Assembly (NCBI GenBank): GCA_963971305.1
Contig: OZ020304.1
Coordinates: forward strand, 744,001-808,000
Direction of reading: 5' to 3'
DNA length: 64,000 nt
Source: Arcuatula senhousia
Taxonomy: Eukaryota; Mollusca; Bivalvia; Mytilida; Mytilidae
Shown: piece after piece, positions 45,150 to 55,194 of the stretch
Layout: each line of letters begins with the position of its first letter
Position numbering within the stretch: the stretch's first letter is position 1
The notes under the pieces: model-generated
What the model was told of the DNA's origin: nothing
What the model saw: only the letters and a program-made list of their open reading frames with translations
Database searches by the model: none
Program-made: the position numbers and the translations under genes

Positions 45150-46460
45150 TGTGGCAGAGTGATATTTCAGTGTTTTGTATTTTATTATATTATTTGTATT
45201 TTATTTTATATTTGATGTACTTGTATTCATTTTCATACTATTCCTGTATTTAGTATTTTTCTTTGTAACTGTACTTATTAGACGTATTCTTATTCTATTG
45301 GTTATATTCAAGGTTCATTGGTTTTGAGCGGGAATTCTTTAGTTTGACCTCTTTGTGCATTCTCTTTTCATTTTGATTTCAAACCTGTCGGAAGCCATAT
45401 TTGTTCTTTGGATATTACTTTCTTAGTTCTTGCATGTTTGCATGATATATACTAAAGGTCAGTAAAATTACCATAGCTAATATATATTTCCTTTAATAGT
45501 CATTTGAATAACTTCAGGTATGAAAATGACCAGTTTGACCGGTTTTACATATTCGATTGGTGTATGTAAACTTGTATGATTACGTGTATGAATGCCTTTT
45601 AAACTTTCGTAAATTCGATTAAACGCATAGAGTAATTATAACTTTGCAATGATATTAAAGTTAAGGTTATTATTCTATTTTTCTGTAAATAGGAGATCTA
45701 AAATGGATAAAGTATAAATTTGAACATTTTAAAGTAATTTGTAATTAAAGTATGAGAGCGCTTAAACTATTTTAGCTTCAGTGTAAATTGCCATTTATTT
45801 AGCCTCATAAATAAATGGAGGACAATAACTTTTCATATTTTAAACATATCCTTATTATTTTAATCTTGATCCTTCAGGTGGATATATTTTTGGTATTAGC
45901 AGTTTGCTGTTAATCTTCTACGAGGATAGACCTCTTACACCTCATGTGAGGTATGTTTTTACGTAATTTTGTGTTAATTTATCTATGGACGTATTGTCCG
46001 TAATTTTCGTATAGTGTTGTATTCGTTTTGACATAACTGCACTGGTTTATGTTGGTTAATTGTAATGTCCGTTTTTATGTTTTAAAATCCTTTATTTTCT
46101 ATATGAGATGTGCAGTAAAAATATCATTTATTGTTACAAAGTCTTCAATTAATAGTGCAGCGTAATTTACTATTTTACAAGAAATGAAGACAGTATTTGA
46201 TAAAGTAATGTTCGAGTATTTTCTATTTTTAACGTTTCGACGATAGTAAGAATTTATACTATTTTCTTATATAAAGTCACATTTCAATAAGTTGTTCATT
46301 TTATGATTTGGTAAATATTGTTATTATTGTTATTTCAGGGTCTTTTATTATCCTGTAATTATTGATACATTTCTACTTTGATGATGACAGAATAAACCCT
46401 AGTTACCCTGACAATTGTGTTTGTTGTACATTTATTTGCCCAAAACAGACCAATTCTACA
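45150..46460 (+). repeat. 5' LTR of element B
   Basis: 1,311 bp, from TGTGGCAGAG to TTCTACA. AT-rich, with gataaagta- and ttttatata-type words but no promoter element I can fix. Confidence 0.92.
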
Positions 46461-46461
46461 A

Positions 46462-46475
46462 TGGCGCCCACGTAG
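46462..46475 (+). promoter_or_regulatory. Primer-binding site of element B
   Basis: TGGCGCCCACGTAG starts two bases after the LTR end. A TGG start and the position fit a tRNA 3'-end complement. The tRNA species is not identified. Confidence 0.65.
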
Positions 46476-47852
46476 TTTATATATTTTTCACTGTTGCTAG
46501 ACTTTGTGAACTTAGTTAATTGTACACTACCCTTTAACTTATATTGAATTTAGGTAGGTCTAGCACATTCACTTGCATTACACTTAGGGTTTTCATTTCC
46601 CCTTTATTTTTTTTATTGACCACCATTTTTGTCTGTTTCCTGTAGGTGTAGCCGTTCCGTAACTTAGTTTACTTTTTGAGATAGTAAGTATTTACATGTG
46701 ATTTGACGTTGCATGGTATATGTGTATATATGTTTTATGTTTTGTCTTTGATTGTGCATTGACTGTGATTGATTGTAATTGTCATTGTACTGTACTGTGA
46801 TTGTCCGCATGAGTTTTTGCATTTGACTTTGAATTAAACTTAGGTTTAAATAGAAGTTAAATAGGTTATAACTAGGTTTGATAAATAGTACATAGGAGTA
46901 CATTTGAGTTTTTGTGATTGATTGCATGTATATTACCTTGTTTGACCTGCATGTACCCTTACCTTATTGCATGAATTAATATTTATTCATTTACTAACCT
47001 TATCCTTTTACCTTATATTGTGACTGTCTTAGACAATTAACATTACCTAGATCTATATCTCTTTAGTCTTTGACTTGTCTTAGTTGAGATCTTGGTGAGT
47101 TGATCTTTAGTTTTCAGGGAAGGTTATCAGGTTTATTTGAGTTGTATAGGTTGTGTTGTAGATACTGATCTCTATATATACTTGATTTGTTTTGCCATTT
47201 TGTGTCTTGCTTGTATCATTATTATTATTTGACATTTATATTTTGCTTTGTCATTGTGTATTATACTTTTGTATTTATGTACTAATAGATTCATTTTTTC
47301 TGTCTATTGGCTTGAGTTTGTAAACGTACAAGCTTTGCTACTCATATCCAAGTTTAGATTTGTATCCTGTAGGTAAGTTACTTTGTATATCACTTTAACT
47401 TTTTTCTAGTTTATTTTCAGATTTTGACTTACTTTATCTTTAGCTTATTAGCATTTACATTTTGATACTTTAGTCGATCTTTACATTTACTTTAGATACT
47501 TTATTTTTTTTCCATTTTTGATTTACATTTAGTTTAGTTTACAGATTTATTCATTTACAGTTTGATATTTACTACTTTATATTTATTTTACTTTTCTAGA
47601 TTTTGACTTAGATTTATTTAGATTATTTATTTTGTTTCTAGTTCCAGACTTCTATTTCATATTTACTTGATTTTTAGTCCAGACTTATTTGAAGTCATTA
47701 CTTATATAGTTTACTATTTATTAGTGCTTAGATACTTTGACTTACTTTTACTTATATTTAGAATTTACTTTACTTCTTAGTTTCACTTAGAGATTACCTC
47801 TTTACTTAGTTAGATCATTTACTTTAGCTATTATTTTTGAGAATTTATCACC
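46476..47852 (+). other. Element B leader, T-rich, with donor-like motif
   Basis: 1.38 kb without genes. 47324-47378 has acgtacaagcttt, catatccaagttta and cctgtag|gtaagt (GT at 47373), shared with the A leaders. The following ~450 bp is T-rich with degenerate tttactta-type repeats and several tag/cag acceptor candidates before gag. It may be a spliced leader intron. Confidence 0.65.
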
Positions 47853-48941
47853 ATGGCAACTGGAGGAAAACCATCAGAAGAAGAGTTAAAGCTACTTGAA
47901 CTTATTATGAATACCATGAAAGAAGAGACCAAGTCCGATTCCATAGAAGGTGCTACTGATTGGCTTAAACAACGTTTAACCACTGTGAAGGAAGAGAAGC
48001 AAGATAGACCAATTGATGCAAGACCCAAGTACACATCACCTCAGGGTAAGAGAGAACCTCCAAAGATATCATGTTTTTCTGGTGCCAACCTAAAGAATGA
48101 GACGACATATGAACTGTGGAGATATGAGGTTACATCATTGATGAATGACAGTCTATACGACCATGAGAGCATAAACTACGCCGTCAGAAGATCACTAAAA
48201 GGAGAAGCTGGGAAAGTAGCCATGCATCTTGGACCCCAAGCATCACTACCAGAGATACTAGAGAAGTTGGAGAGTATTTATGGTGCAGTTGAGAGCAAAG
48301 AAGAACTACTTGCTGAATTTTACCGAGCCAGACAGAAGGATGATGAAAGTGTTACAACATGGAGCTGCAGACTTGAAGATCTTTTAGGAAAGGCAGTTAC
48401 CAAGAGACTTGTGAAGAACTCAGAGAAAGATGGTATGCTCAGATCTATGCTTTGGACTGGATTGAAGTCACCACTGAAAGACATATCTGGATATAAGTAT
48501 GATACCCTGAAGACCTTTGATGAGTTGAGAGTAGCACTGAGGCACATTGAGAAGGACTATGAGGAAAGAACAGCAACAACCAAGAAACCACATATTGCCA
48601 AGTCAGCAACAACAGAACAAGATGAGCCTAAGCCAGACACCAGTAAGCTTGACGAATTAACCGGCCTTGTTCTACAGTTAGCCACCAGGATGGATAGCTA
48701 TGAGACGAACAGTTATGGTAACAGAGGTAGAGGAGGAAACAGATACAGAGGAAACAAGAATTATCAGAGCAGACCTAATTGGCAGAATAGACAAGACAAC
48801 AGAGACCAAGCATCATCAGCTAACCACACCAAAGAAGTTAGATGTTACAGATGTGGACAAGTTGGTCACATAAAGAAGGGATGCAGAGTCCGACAGGAGG
48901 ATTTAAACTCCAAGAAGCCGTTGAAGCAGGACCGTCAATAG
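47853..48941 (+). CDS. gag: Element B Gag
   Basis: A 362-residue intact frame; the ATG has a good context (caccATGGC). The N terminus MATGGKPSEEELKLLELI is helical and acidic. The capsid-like middle aligns with A Gag (FSGANLKNETTYELWRYEV, NYAVRRSLKGEAGKVAMHLG). A basic Arg/Gly/Asn-rich stretch (~residues 290-312) precedes one zinc knuckle CYRCGQVGHIKKGC (331-344). It overlaps the pol frame by 100 nt and ends at TAG 48939-48941, inside the frameshift structure. Confidence 0.93.
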   Translation: MATGGKPSEEELKLLELIMNTMKEETKSDSIEGATDWLKQRLTTVKEEKQDRPIDARPKYTSPQGKREPPKISCFSGANLKNETTYELWRYEVTSLMNDSLYDHESINYAVRRSLKGEAGKVAMHLGPQASLPEILEKLESIYGAVESKEELLAEFYRARQKDDESVTTWSCRLEDLLGKAVTKRLVKNSEKDGMLRSMLWTGLKSPLKDISGYKYDTLKTFDELRVALRHIEKDYEERTATTKKPHIAKSATTEQDEPKPDTSKLDELTGLVLQLATRMDSYETNSYGNRGRGGNRYRGNKNYQSRPNWQNRQDNRDQASSANHTKEVRCYRCGQVGHIKKGCRVRQEDLNSKKPLKQDRQ

Positions 48942-51900
48942 GCTTATGTAAGAGTACAGGTCCTACAGAGACACCAGAGACTACGAAACCCAGAGTACCA
49001 CCTGGATTGTTTGGAAAGCCAACGGAGAGTGAGGTATTGCTGGAAGGAACATCTGTAAAGGCACTTCTTGATTCAGGCTCTACAGTTTCAACAGTTAGCC
49101 GTACCTTTTATCAACACCACCTAATTGATCTAGAGATGCACTCCATTCAGGATCTACTAGATATAGAATGTGCAGGAGGCCAGCAACTGCCATATGATGG
49201 GTATATTGAGGCACAGATCAGGATAGAGAACGACAGCACAGACCATCCATGTTTACTGTTAGTTGTACCAGACACTCCATACAACACCCATGTACCAGTC
49301 CTTTTGGGTACCAACATCTTGTCAGCTATGATGGATTCCTTGAAACAACACCATGGGAACAACTACTTACAGACCTGTCAACTGAAGACACCATGGTACT
49401 TCACCTTTCGGACCATCAGCCTGAGAGAGAAAGAGCTAAGGAAGAACAACAATGTCCTAGCTGTTGTAAAGAATGCTGGTACAGAGACCATTACCCTCAA
49501 GCCCAACACATCATGCCAGATTATTGGATTACTAGACAAGGAGATGCCCTATGTAACCACACCAGCTATGCTTCATCCATCCAAGCTACAACCAGACCAC
49601 CCAGATTTAGAAGTTGAACCAGGTTTAATCCAGTACCAGTATAAGACCAATGGTAATGTAGATGTACAGATGACCAACGTATCAACCAGAACCATCGTCA
49701 TACCACCAAGAGCTGTACTGTGTGAACTTCAACCTGTCACCATTCAACCACCAGAGACAGAGTCATCACCATCATCGACTTCAGTCCTTGACCTGGTTGA
49801 GATTACACAGAGCGACTTGAATGACAACCAGCTACAGAGAGGGAAGGATCTTATACTGAAGTATGACGACATCTTTGCCAAGAATGACACAGACATTGGG
49901 AACACGGAAGTAAAGCACAGAATAGACCTGCTTGATGATAGACCCTTTAAGCAGAGATACAGGCGAATTCCACCAGCCATGTACGATGAAGTAAAGGAAC
50001 ACCTACGCCAGCTACTGTCCAATGGAACCATCAGACCATCAAGAAGCCCTTGGACATCGAATGTAGTCTTAGTGAGGAAGAAGAATGGGAAGCTCAGGAT
50101 GTGTGTAGACTACAGAGAGCTCAATACGAAGACCAAGAAGGACAGCTATGCCTTGCCCCGCATCGAAGAACTCTTGGACTCACTAGCTGGAAGTACCTTC
50201 TTCTCAACAGTCGACATGAAGAGTGGCTACCATCAGGTCGAAATCCTCGAAGAACACAAGGAACGGACAGCATTCACTGTTGGACCACTTGGTTTCTACG
50301 AGTATAACCGCATGCCATTTGGATTGACGAACTCGCCTGCCACGTACCAGAGAATGATGGAACAGTGTCTTTCGGATCTTCATCTCCGGATATGCTGTAT
50401 CTTCATAGACGACGTGATCATCTTTGGTAGGACATATGAAGAGCACCTCGAGAATCTACAACTTGTCTTCGAGAGGATTCGTCAACACCACATGAAGCTC
50501 GCACCAGACAAATGCTCGTTCTTCAAGAGGAAGGTTAAGTATGTCGGCCACATCGTGTCAGAGGAAGGGGTAGAGATTGACCCGGAGAAGACAGAGAAGG
50601 TAGTCAACTGGCCCAAACCATCGAGCCCAGAAGACGTCAGACGATTCCTTGGATTTGTTGGCTACTACAGGCGGTTCATCAAGAGCTTCAGTACCATCAG
50701 CAAGCCACTGACAGATCTTATGCCTGCTCCAGCATCCAAGAAGTCGAAGAAGCATCAGCAGAAGCCATGGACTTGGGGACCTGAACAGGAAGAGGCGTTT
50801 GCCACTCTGAAGAGGTTACTCATTTCAGCACCCATCCTTGGTTATGCAGACAGCAAGCTACCCTTTGAGCTCCACACAGATGCTTCAGGATCAGCTTTAG
50901 GAGCAGTGTTGTACCAGAACCAGCCACAAGGAAAGAAAGTGATTGCCTATGCCAGTAGAGGTTTAACCAAGGCGGAACAGAGATACCCAACACACAAGAG
51001 AGAGTTTCTGGCATTGAAGTGGGCAGTGTGTGAGAAGTTCCGAGATTACCTCTACAGTAACAGCTTTACAGTAATCACCGACAACAACCCCATGACCTAT
51101 GTGCTTACTACAGCGAAGCTTGATGCCACAGGACACCGTTGGTTAGCTAGTCTTGCAGCGTTTGATTTCGACATCAACTATCGACCTGGAAGACAGATGG
51201 CAGATGCAGATGCTTTGAGCCGATTACCCTATGATGCAGACGGAACAGCGACCATCTCAGGGGAAGCAGTACAGGCCATCTGCAACTCAGTCTTACCATC
51301 AGCCTTAGTTGAAAGTTTAGCTGTAGATCCATCATCAGTACCATCAGATGAAGAAGATGAAGAAGTCCCACACGACATCGTGAATTGGAAGAAAGCACAG
51401 GACATGGATACCACTATTAGAGAGATGATCAAGTATGTCAAGGAAGGAAGGAAACCAACCGTAGCAGAGGTAGGACCCACACCACTTTTGCGACAGTTCC
51501 ACCGTCTTTGCCTTGACAAGGAAATACTATACAGAACAGTTGAGAGTGAGGATGACAGAACTATGCAGCTTGTGTTACCATCAGCACACGTAGACGATGT
51601 CCTTAGAGCACTCCATGATGATTTTGGTCACCCCGGAAAGGATAGGACTCTGTCACTACTTAGAGATAGATTCTACTGGCCCGGTATGGATAGATCAGTG
51701 GAACAGTGGATTGCACAGTGTGGAAGATGTCTACGACGAAAGACGCCAGTGAATAGCCAGCGAGCGCCCATGGTCAGCATCAGTACCAGTTACCCACTGG
51801 AGCTAGTGTGTTTGGATTTCCTGTCCCTGGAACAGTCCAAAGGAGGATACCAGAACATTCTGGTCATCACCGACCATTTTACCAGATACTGCCAGGCCAT

Positions 51901-53176
51901 TCCAACTAGAAACCAAACAGCTAGAACCACAGCCCAGGCGATATTCGACCATTTCATCGTCCACTATGGAATTCCACATAGGATCCATTCCGATCAGGGA
52001 GCCAACTTTATGAGCAACGTGATAAAGGAACTCTGTACCTTGATGGGAATGAAACAGTCTAGGACTACACCCTACCATCCTATGGGGAACGGCATGGTGG
52101 AAAGGTTTAACAGGACGCTCCTTGGTATGCTAGGAACCTTGACACAGGAACAGAAGTCGAACTGGAAAGCATTTGTTGCTCCGTTGGTACACGCCTACAA
52201 CTGCACTCGCCATGAGTCCACGGGAGTTGCACCGTATTTCCTCATGTTTGGACGACACCCTCGACTATCCATTGACCTGGTCTTTGGATTGAGGAAAGAG
52301 GAAAAGACAACTACTTCCCAGTACGTCAAAGATTTGCGAACCAGACTATCAGAGGCTTACAGACTGGCAGCCGAAGCATCGCAGAGTTCACAGACCAAGC
52401 AGAAGGAGACATACGACATCAGAGTTCGTGGTGCTGATGTGGAGAAAGGAGATCGAGTGCTAGTCAAGATCGTTGCACACGAAGGAAAGCACAAGCTAGC
52501 GGATACCTGGGAGGAGACACCATACGTGGTAATAGAGCAGAAGAACCCCGAGATTCCCGTCTACACAGTGATTAAGGAAGACGGTGAGGGAAGACCACGA
52601 ACACTGCACAGAAATTTGCTCCTGCCCATTGGTTTTATAAGAGATGACCCAAAGCCTACACCGAGACCAAGGCCAGTACCACGACCAAGGACAAGATTGA
52701 CTGCTGGAAGCAAGAGCAATCGGTCAACAGTCGATGAGTCAGATGATGAATCCTCGGACGAATCAGACGATGAATCCACTGTGTATGTATTGGAGGAAGC
52801 TGACAACGGAGCTGAACCCGTTGATGATCCAGTTCAACCAGTACACGAGGAACCAGATCCTATTGGGGACGCCCAGCTTGAGGAGGATCTGGAAGGAAGC
52901 GCTTCCGAAGAACCAGATGCCGGAGTTGACAATCAACAGGAAGAACCACCTGAAGAAGAACAGCCCCGAGCAGAACCATCACCGGTTGCACTAGACGGTC
53001 AGGACGTGAGAGGAGAAGACCTGCTTGGCTTGCGTCAGATCAGTACGTCACCAGTATGTCAGTTGTCAACCAACCACCTAGAACAGTTTGGCTTCAGAAG
53101 ATTGACTGCATTACTGCTCTGGCACAGACACCTTTGTTTGCTGGAATGGAGAAGGATGCAGTCCGAACCATCTTAG
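48842..53176 (+). CDS. pol: Element B Pol: protease-RT-RNase H-integrase
   Basis: A 1,444-codon frame in -1 phase to gag. True synthesis probably starts by frameshifting at 48902-48908, not at the ATG of 48842. Protease has LLDSGSTVSTVS (Asp-Ser-Gly ~77-79). RT has MPFGLTNSPATYQRMM and FIDDVIIFG (~521). RNase H has LHTDASGSALGAVLY (~677). Integrase has the zinc-binding FGHPGKDRTLSLL and QCGRCLRRK, then VCLDFLSLEQSKGGY, HSDQGANFMSN and GNGMVERFNRT, whose D, D and E are spaced about 59 and 35. From ~52990 another frame aligns with A Pol's C terminus, up to a stop at 53197-53199. This suggests one lost base, so the last ~60 residues shown by this frame are probably wrong. The enzyme domains are unaffected. 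Confidence 0.92.
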   Translation: MLQMWTSWSHKEGMQSPTGGFKLQEAVEAGPSIGLCKSTGPTETPETTKPRVPPGLFGKPTESEVLLEGTSVKALLDSGSTVSTVSRTFYQHHLIDLEMHSIQDLLDIECAGGQQLPYDGYIEAQIRIENDSTDHPCLLLVVPDTPYNTHVPVLLGTNILSAMMDSLKQHHGNNYLQTCQLKTPWYFTFRTISLREKELRKNNNVLAVVKNAGTETITLKPNTSCQIIGLLDKEMPYVTTPAMLHPSKLQPDHPDLEVEPGLIQYQYKTNGNVDVQMTNVSTRTIVIPPRAVLCELQPVTIQPPETESSPSSTSVLDLVEITQSDLNDNQLQRGKDLILKYDDIFAKNDTDIGNTEVKHRIDLLDDRPFKQRYRRIPPAMYDEVKEHLRQLLSNGTIRPSRSPWTSNVVLVRKKNGKLRMCVDYRELNTKTKKDSYALPRIEELLDSLAGSTFFSTVDMKSGYHQVEILEEHKERTAFTVGPLGFYEYNRMPFGLTNSPATYQRMMEQCLSDLHLRICCIFIDDVIIFGRTYEEHLENLQLVFERIRQHHMKLAPDKCSFFKRKVKYVGHIVSEEGVEIDPEKTEKVVNWPKPSSPEDVRRFLGFVGYYRRFIKSFSTISKPLTDLMPAPASKKSKKHQQKPWTWGPEQEEAFATLKRLLISAPILGYADSKLPFELHTDASGSALGAVLYQNQPQGKKVIAYASRGLTKAEQRYPTHKREFLALKWAVCEKFRDYLYSNSFTVITDNNPMTYVLTTAKLDATGHRWLASLAAFDFDINYRPGRQMADADALSRLPYDADGTATISGEAVQAICNSVLPSALVESLAVDPSSVPSDEEDEEVPHDIVNWKKAQDMDTTIREMIKYVKEGRKPTVAEVGPTPLLRQFHRLCLDKEILYRTVESEDDRTMQLVLPSAHVDDVLRALHDDFGHPGKDRTLSLLRDRFYWPGMDRSVEQWIAQCGRCLRRKTPVNSQRAPMVSISTSYPLELVCLDFLSLEQSKGGYQNILVITDHFTRYCQAIPTRNQTARTTAQAIFDHFIVHYGIPHRIHSDQGANFMSNVIKELCTLMGMKQSRTTPYHPMGNGMVERFNRTLLGMLGTLTQEQKSNWKAFVAPLVHAYNCTRHESTGVAPYFLMFGRHPRLSIDLVFGLRKEEKTTTSQYVKDLRTRLSEAYRLAAEASQSSQTKQKETYDIRVRGADVEKGDRVLVKIVAHEGKHKLADTWEETPYVVIEQKNPEIPVYTVIKEDGEGRPRTLHRNLLLPIGFIRDDPKPTPRPRPVPRPRTRLTAGSKSNRSTVDESDDESSDESDDESTVYVLEEADNGAEPVDDPVQPVHEEPDPIGDAQLEEDLEGSASEEPDAGVDNQQEEPPEEEQPRAEPSPVALDGQDVRGEDLLGLRQISTSPVCQLSTNHLEQFGFRRLTALLLWHRHLCLLEWRRMQSEPS
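48902..48964 (+). promoter_or_regulatory. Element B gag-pol -1 frameshift signal
   Basis: Heptamer TTTAAAC at 48902-48908, read GAT-TTA-AAC in gag, so the two slipping codons are in phase. After a 6-nt spacer come arm 1 AAGCC (48915-48919), arm 2 AGGACC (48928-48933), the arm 1 complement GGCTT (48941-48945) and the arm 2 complement GGTCCT (48959-48964). The interleaved order is an H-type pseudoknot. Confidence 0.8.
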
Positions 53177-53200
53177 ACATTGTGAGCCACCACTCCTAGA

Positions 53201-53235
53201 AATGACGGGACGTCATTTTACGGCCGGGGGGAGTG
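53201..53235 (+). promoter_or_regulatory. Polypurine tract and palindrome of element B
   Basis: AATGACGGGACGTCATT (53201-53217), a short spacer, then cggccggggggagtg abutting the 3' LTR. The palindrome is identical to that in A1 and A2. Confidence 0.8.
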
Positions 53236-54546
53236 TGTGGCAGAGTGATATTTCAGTGTTTTGTATTTTATTATATTATTTGTATTTTATTTTATATTTG
53301 ATGTACTTGTATTCATTTTCATACTATTCCTGTATTTAGTATTTTTCTTTGTAACTGTACTTATTAGACGTATTCTTATTCTATTGGTTATATTCAAGGT
53401 TCATTGGTTTTGAGCGGGAATTCTTTAGTTTGACCTCTTTGTGCATTCTCTTTTCATTTTGATTTCAAACCTGTCGGAAGCCATATTTGTTCTTTGGATA
53501 TTACTTTCTTAGTTCTTGCATGTTTGCATGATATATACTAAAGGTCAGTAAAATTACCATAGCTAATATATATTTCCTTTAATAGTCATTTGAATAACTT
53601 CAGGTATGAAAATGACCAGTTTGACCGGTTTTACATATTCGATTGGTGTATGTAAACTTGTATGATTACGTGTATGAATGCCTTTTAAACTTTCGTAAAT
53701 TCGATTAAACGCATAGAGTAATTATAACTTTGCAATGATATTAAAGTTAAGGTTATTATTCTATTTTTCTGTAAATAGGAGATCTAAAATGGATAAAGTA
53801 TAAATTTGAACATTTTAAAGTAATTTGTAATTAAAGTATGAGAGCGCTTAAACTATTTTAGCTTCAGTGTAAATTGCCATTTATTTAGCCTCATAAATAA
53901 ATGGAGGACAATAACTTTTCATATTTTAAACATATCCTTATTATTTTAATCTTGATCCTTCAGGTGGATATATTTTTGGTATTAGCAGTTTGCTGTTAAT
54001 CTTCTACGAGGATAGACCTCTTACACCTCATGTGAGGTATGTTTTTACGTAATTTTGTGTTAATTTATCTATGGACGTATTGTCCGTAATTTTCGTATAG
54101 TGTTGTATTCGTTTTGACATAACTGCACTGGTTTATGTTGGTTAATTGTAATGTCCGTTTTTATGTTTTAAAATCCTTTATTTTCTATATGAGATGTGCA
54201 GTAAAAATATCATTTATTGTTACAAAGTCTTCAATTAATAGTGCAGCGTAATTTACTATTTTACAAGAAATGAAGACAGTATTTGATAAAGTAATGTTCG
54301 AGTATTTTCTATTTTTAACGTTTCGACGATAGTAAGAATTTATACTATTTTCTTATATAAAGTCACATTTCAATAAGTTGTTCATTTTATGATTTGGTAA
54401 ATATTGTTATTATTGTTATTTCAGGGTCTTTTATTATCCTGTAATTATTGATACATTTCTACTTTGATGATGACAGAATAAACCCTAGTTACCCTGACAA
54501 TTGTGTTTGTTGTACATTTATTTGCCCAAAACAGACCAATTCTACA
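53236..54546 (+). repeat. 3' LTR of element B
   Basis: 1,311 bp, equal in length to the 5' LTR at a constant offset of 8,086; no mismatch was noticed in the parts compared. Confidence 0.92.
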
Positions 54547-54716
54547 ACATATTCCTACTTTGTTTTGCTTGTTTATTTTCATTTGTTAATGTTTTGTTTT
54601 ATTTGTCTGTTTTTTTTTTTTTTTATTATTTTGCTACTTTTAAATTAGGATTGATTTTAAACCTTATAAGGTGAACTGTTTTCATTTCCTTTTCAGATGC
54701 CCTGGGCTGGATATTA

Positions 54717-54874
54717 CAGAAGTTTCTTTGTGTGAGAAGCTCTTTTATTCTATGAACATGAGGTGTGTTCACAAGCGCAAAAGCAGGGGTATCTGGAAAC
54801 CCCTCTTTTTGCCATTGTGAATTAAGCCTATTGTTCTTAGAACAAAAGAGTTACTCACACAAAGAAAGTTTCTG
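54717..54874. mobile_element. 158-bp TA-flanked foldback MITE
   Basis: The left cagaagtttctttgtgtgag and the right ctcacacaaagaaagtttct are inverted, continuing over ~42 bp (ctctttt, ttct-gaac). An inner hairpin (aggggt / acccct, caca-gc / ttgccattgtg) completes a long fold. TA flanks at 54715-54716 and 54875-54876. Confidence 0.8.
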
Positions 54875-54918
54875 TAAATGAAAGTTCGACTTTAAACAAT
54901 AGAACTGGGGTGTAATGT

Positions 54919-55134
54919 TTAATATAGCACACCTATCATGTTGCAAACGATTAATAGGTCAACACGCACATGAGGTTTCACATGAGGGACGATGCCAATT
55001 AATGCAATTAGCCTATCAACAAGGAAATCCCCCAAAGCTCGGGGATAACGAATTAGTTGTGATACGAACACTCCATAGGCTAAAGCGGACAGAATATTGC
55101 TACACAAAAAGGGAAATATTAAACATGTGTTCAA
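54919..55134 (-). pseudogene. Penelope-like RT fragment
   Basis: The minus-strand frame contains FPFLCSNILSALAYGVFVSQ then LIRYPRALGDF, matching residues ~389-422 of the 8946-10373 RT. The C-terminal half of the frame is unrelated or shifted. It is an isolated short relic. Confidence 0.75.
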
Positions 55135-55194
55135 GATTTGCTATTGAAATAAAAAAAAATGGCCAGCTGATGTTCATATTCGAATTATTTTAGA

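Larger units (their letters stand above)
45150..54546 (+). mobile_element. Ty3/gypsy-type LTR retrotransposon B, near-complete
   Basis: About 9.4 kb: 5' LTR, primer-binding site, leader, gag, overlapping pol, polypurine tract, 3' LTR. Both LTRs are 1,311 bp and look identical, so insertion is recent. A possible 4-bp duplication ACAT flanks it (45147-45150 and 54547-54550) if the LTR is taken to start at GTGGCAG; the exact edge is uncertain by one base. It is related to A in protein sequence but distinct in LTRs and leader. There is no envelope gene. Possible autonomy is marred by one apparent frameshift near the end of pol. Confidence 0.93.

Noticed and set aside
52990..53235. Possible envelope or third frame after element B pol
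   Set aside because: The alternative frame aligns with the C terminus of element A Pol and ends at 53199; no signal peptide or transmembrane segment is present.
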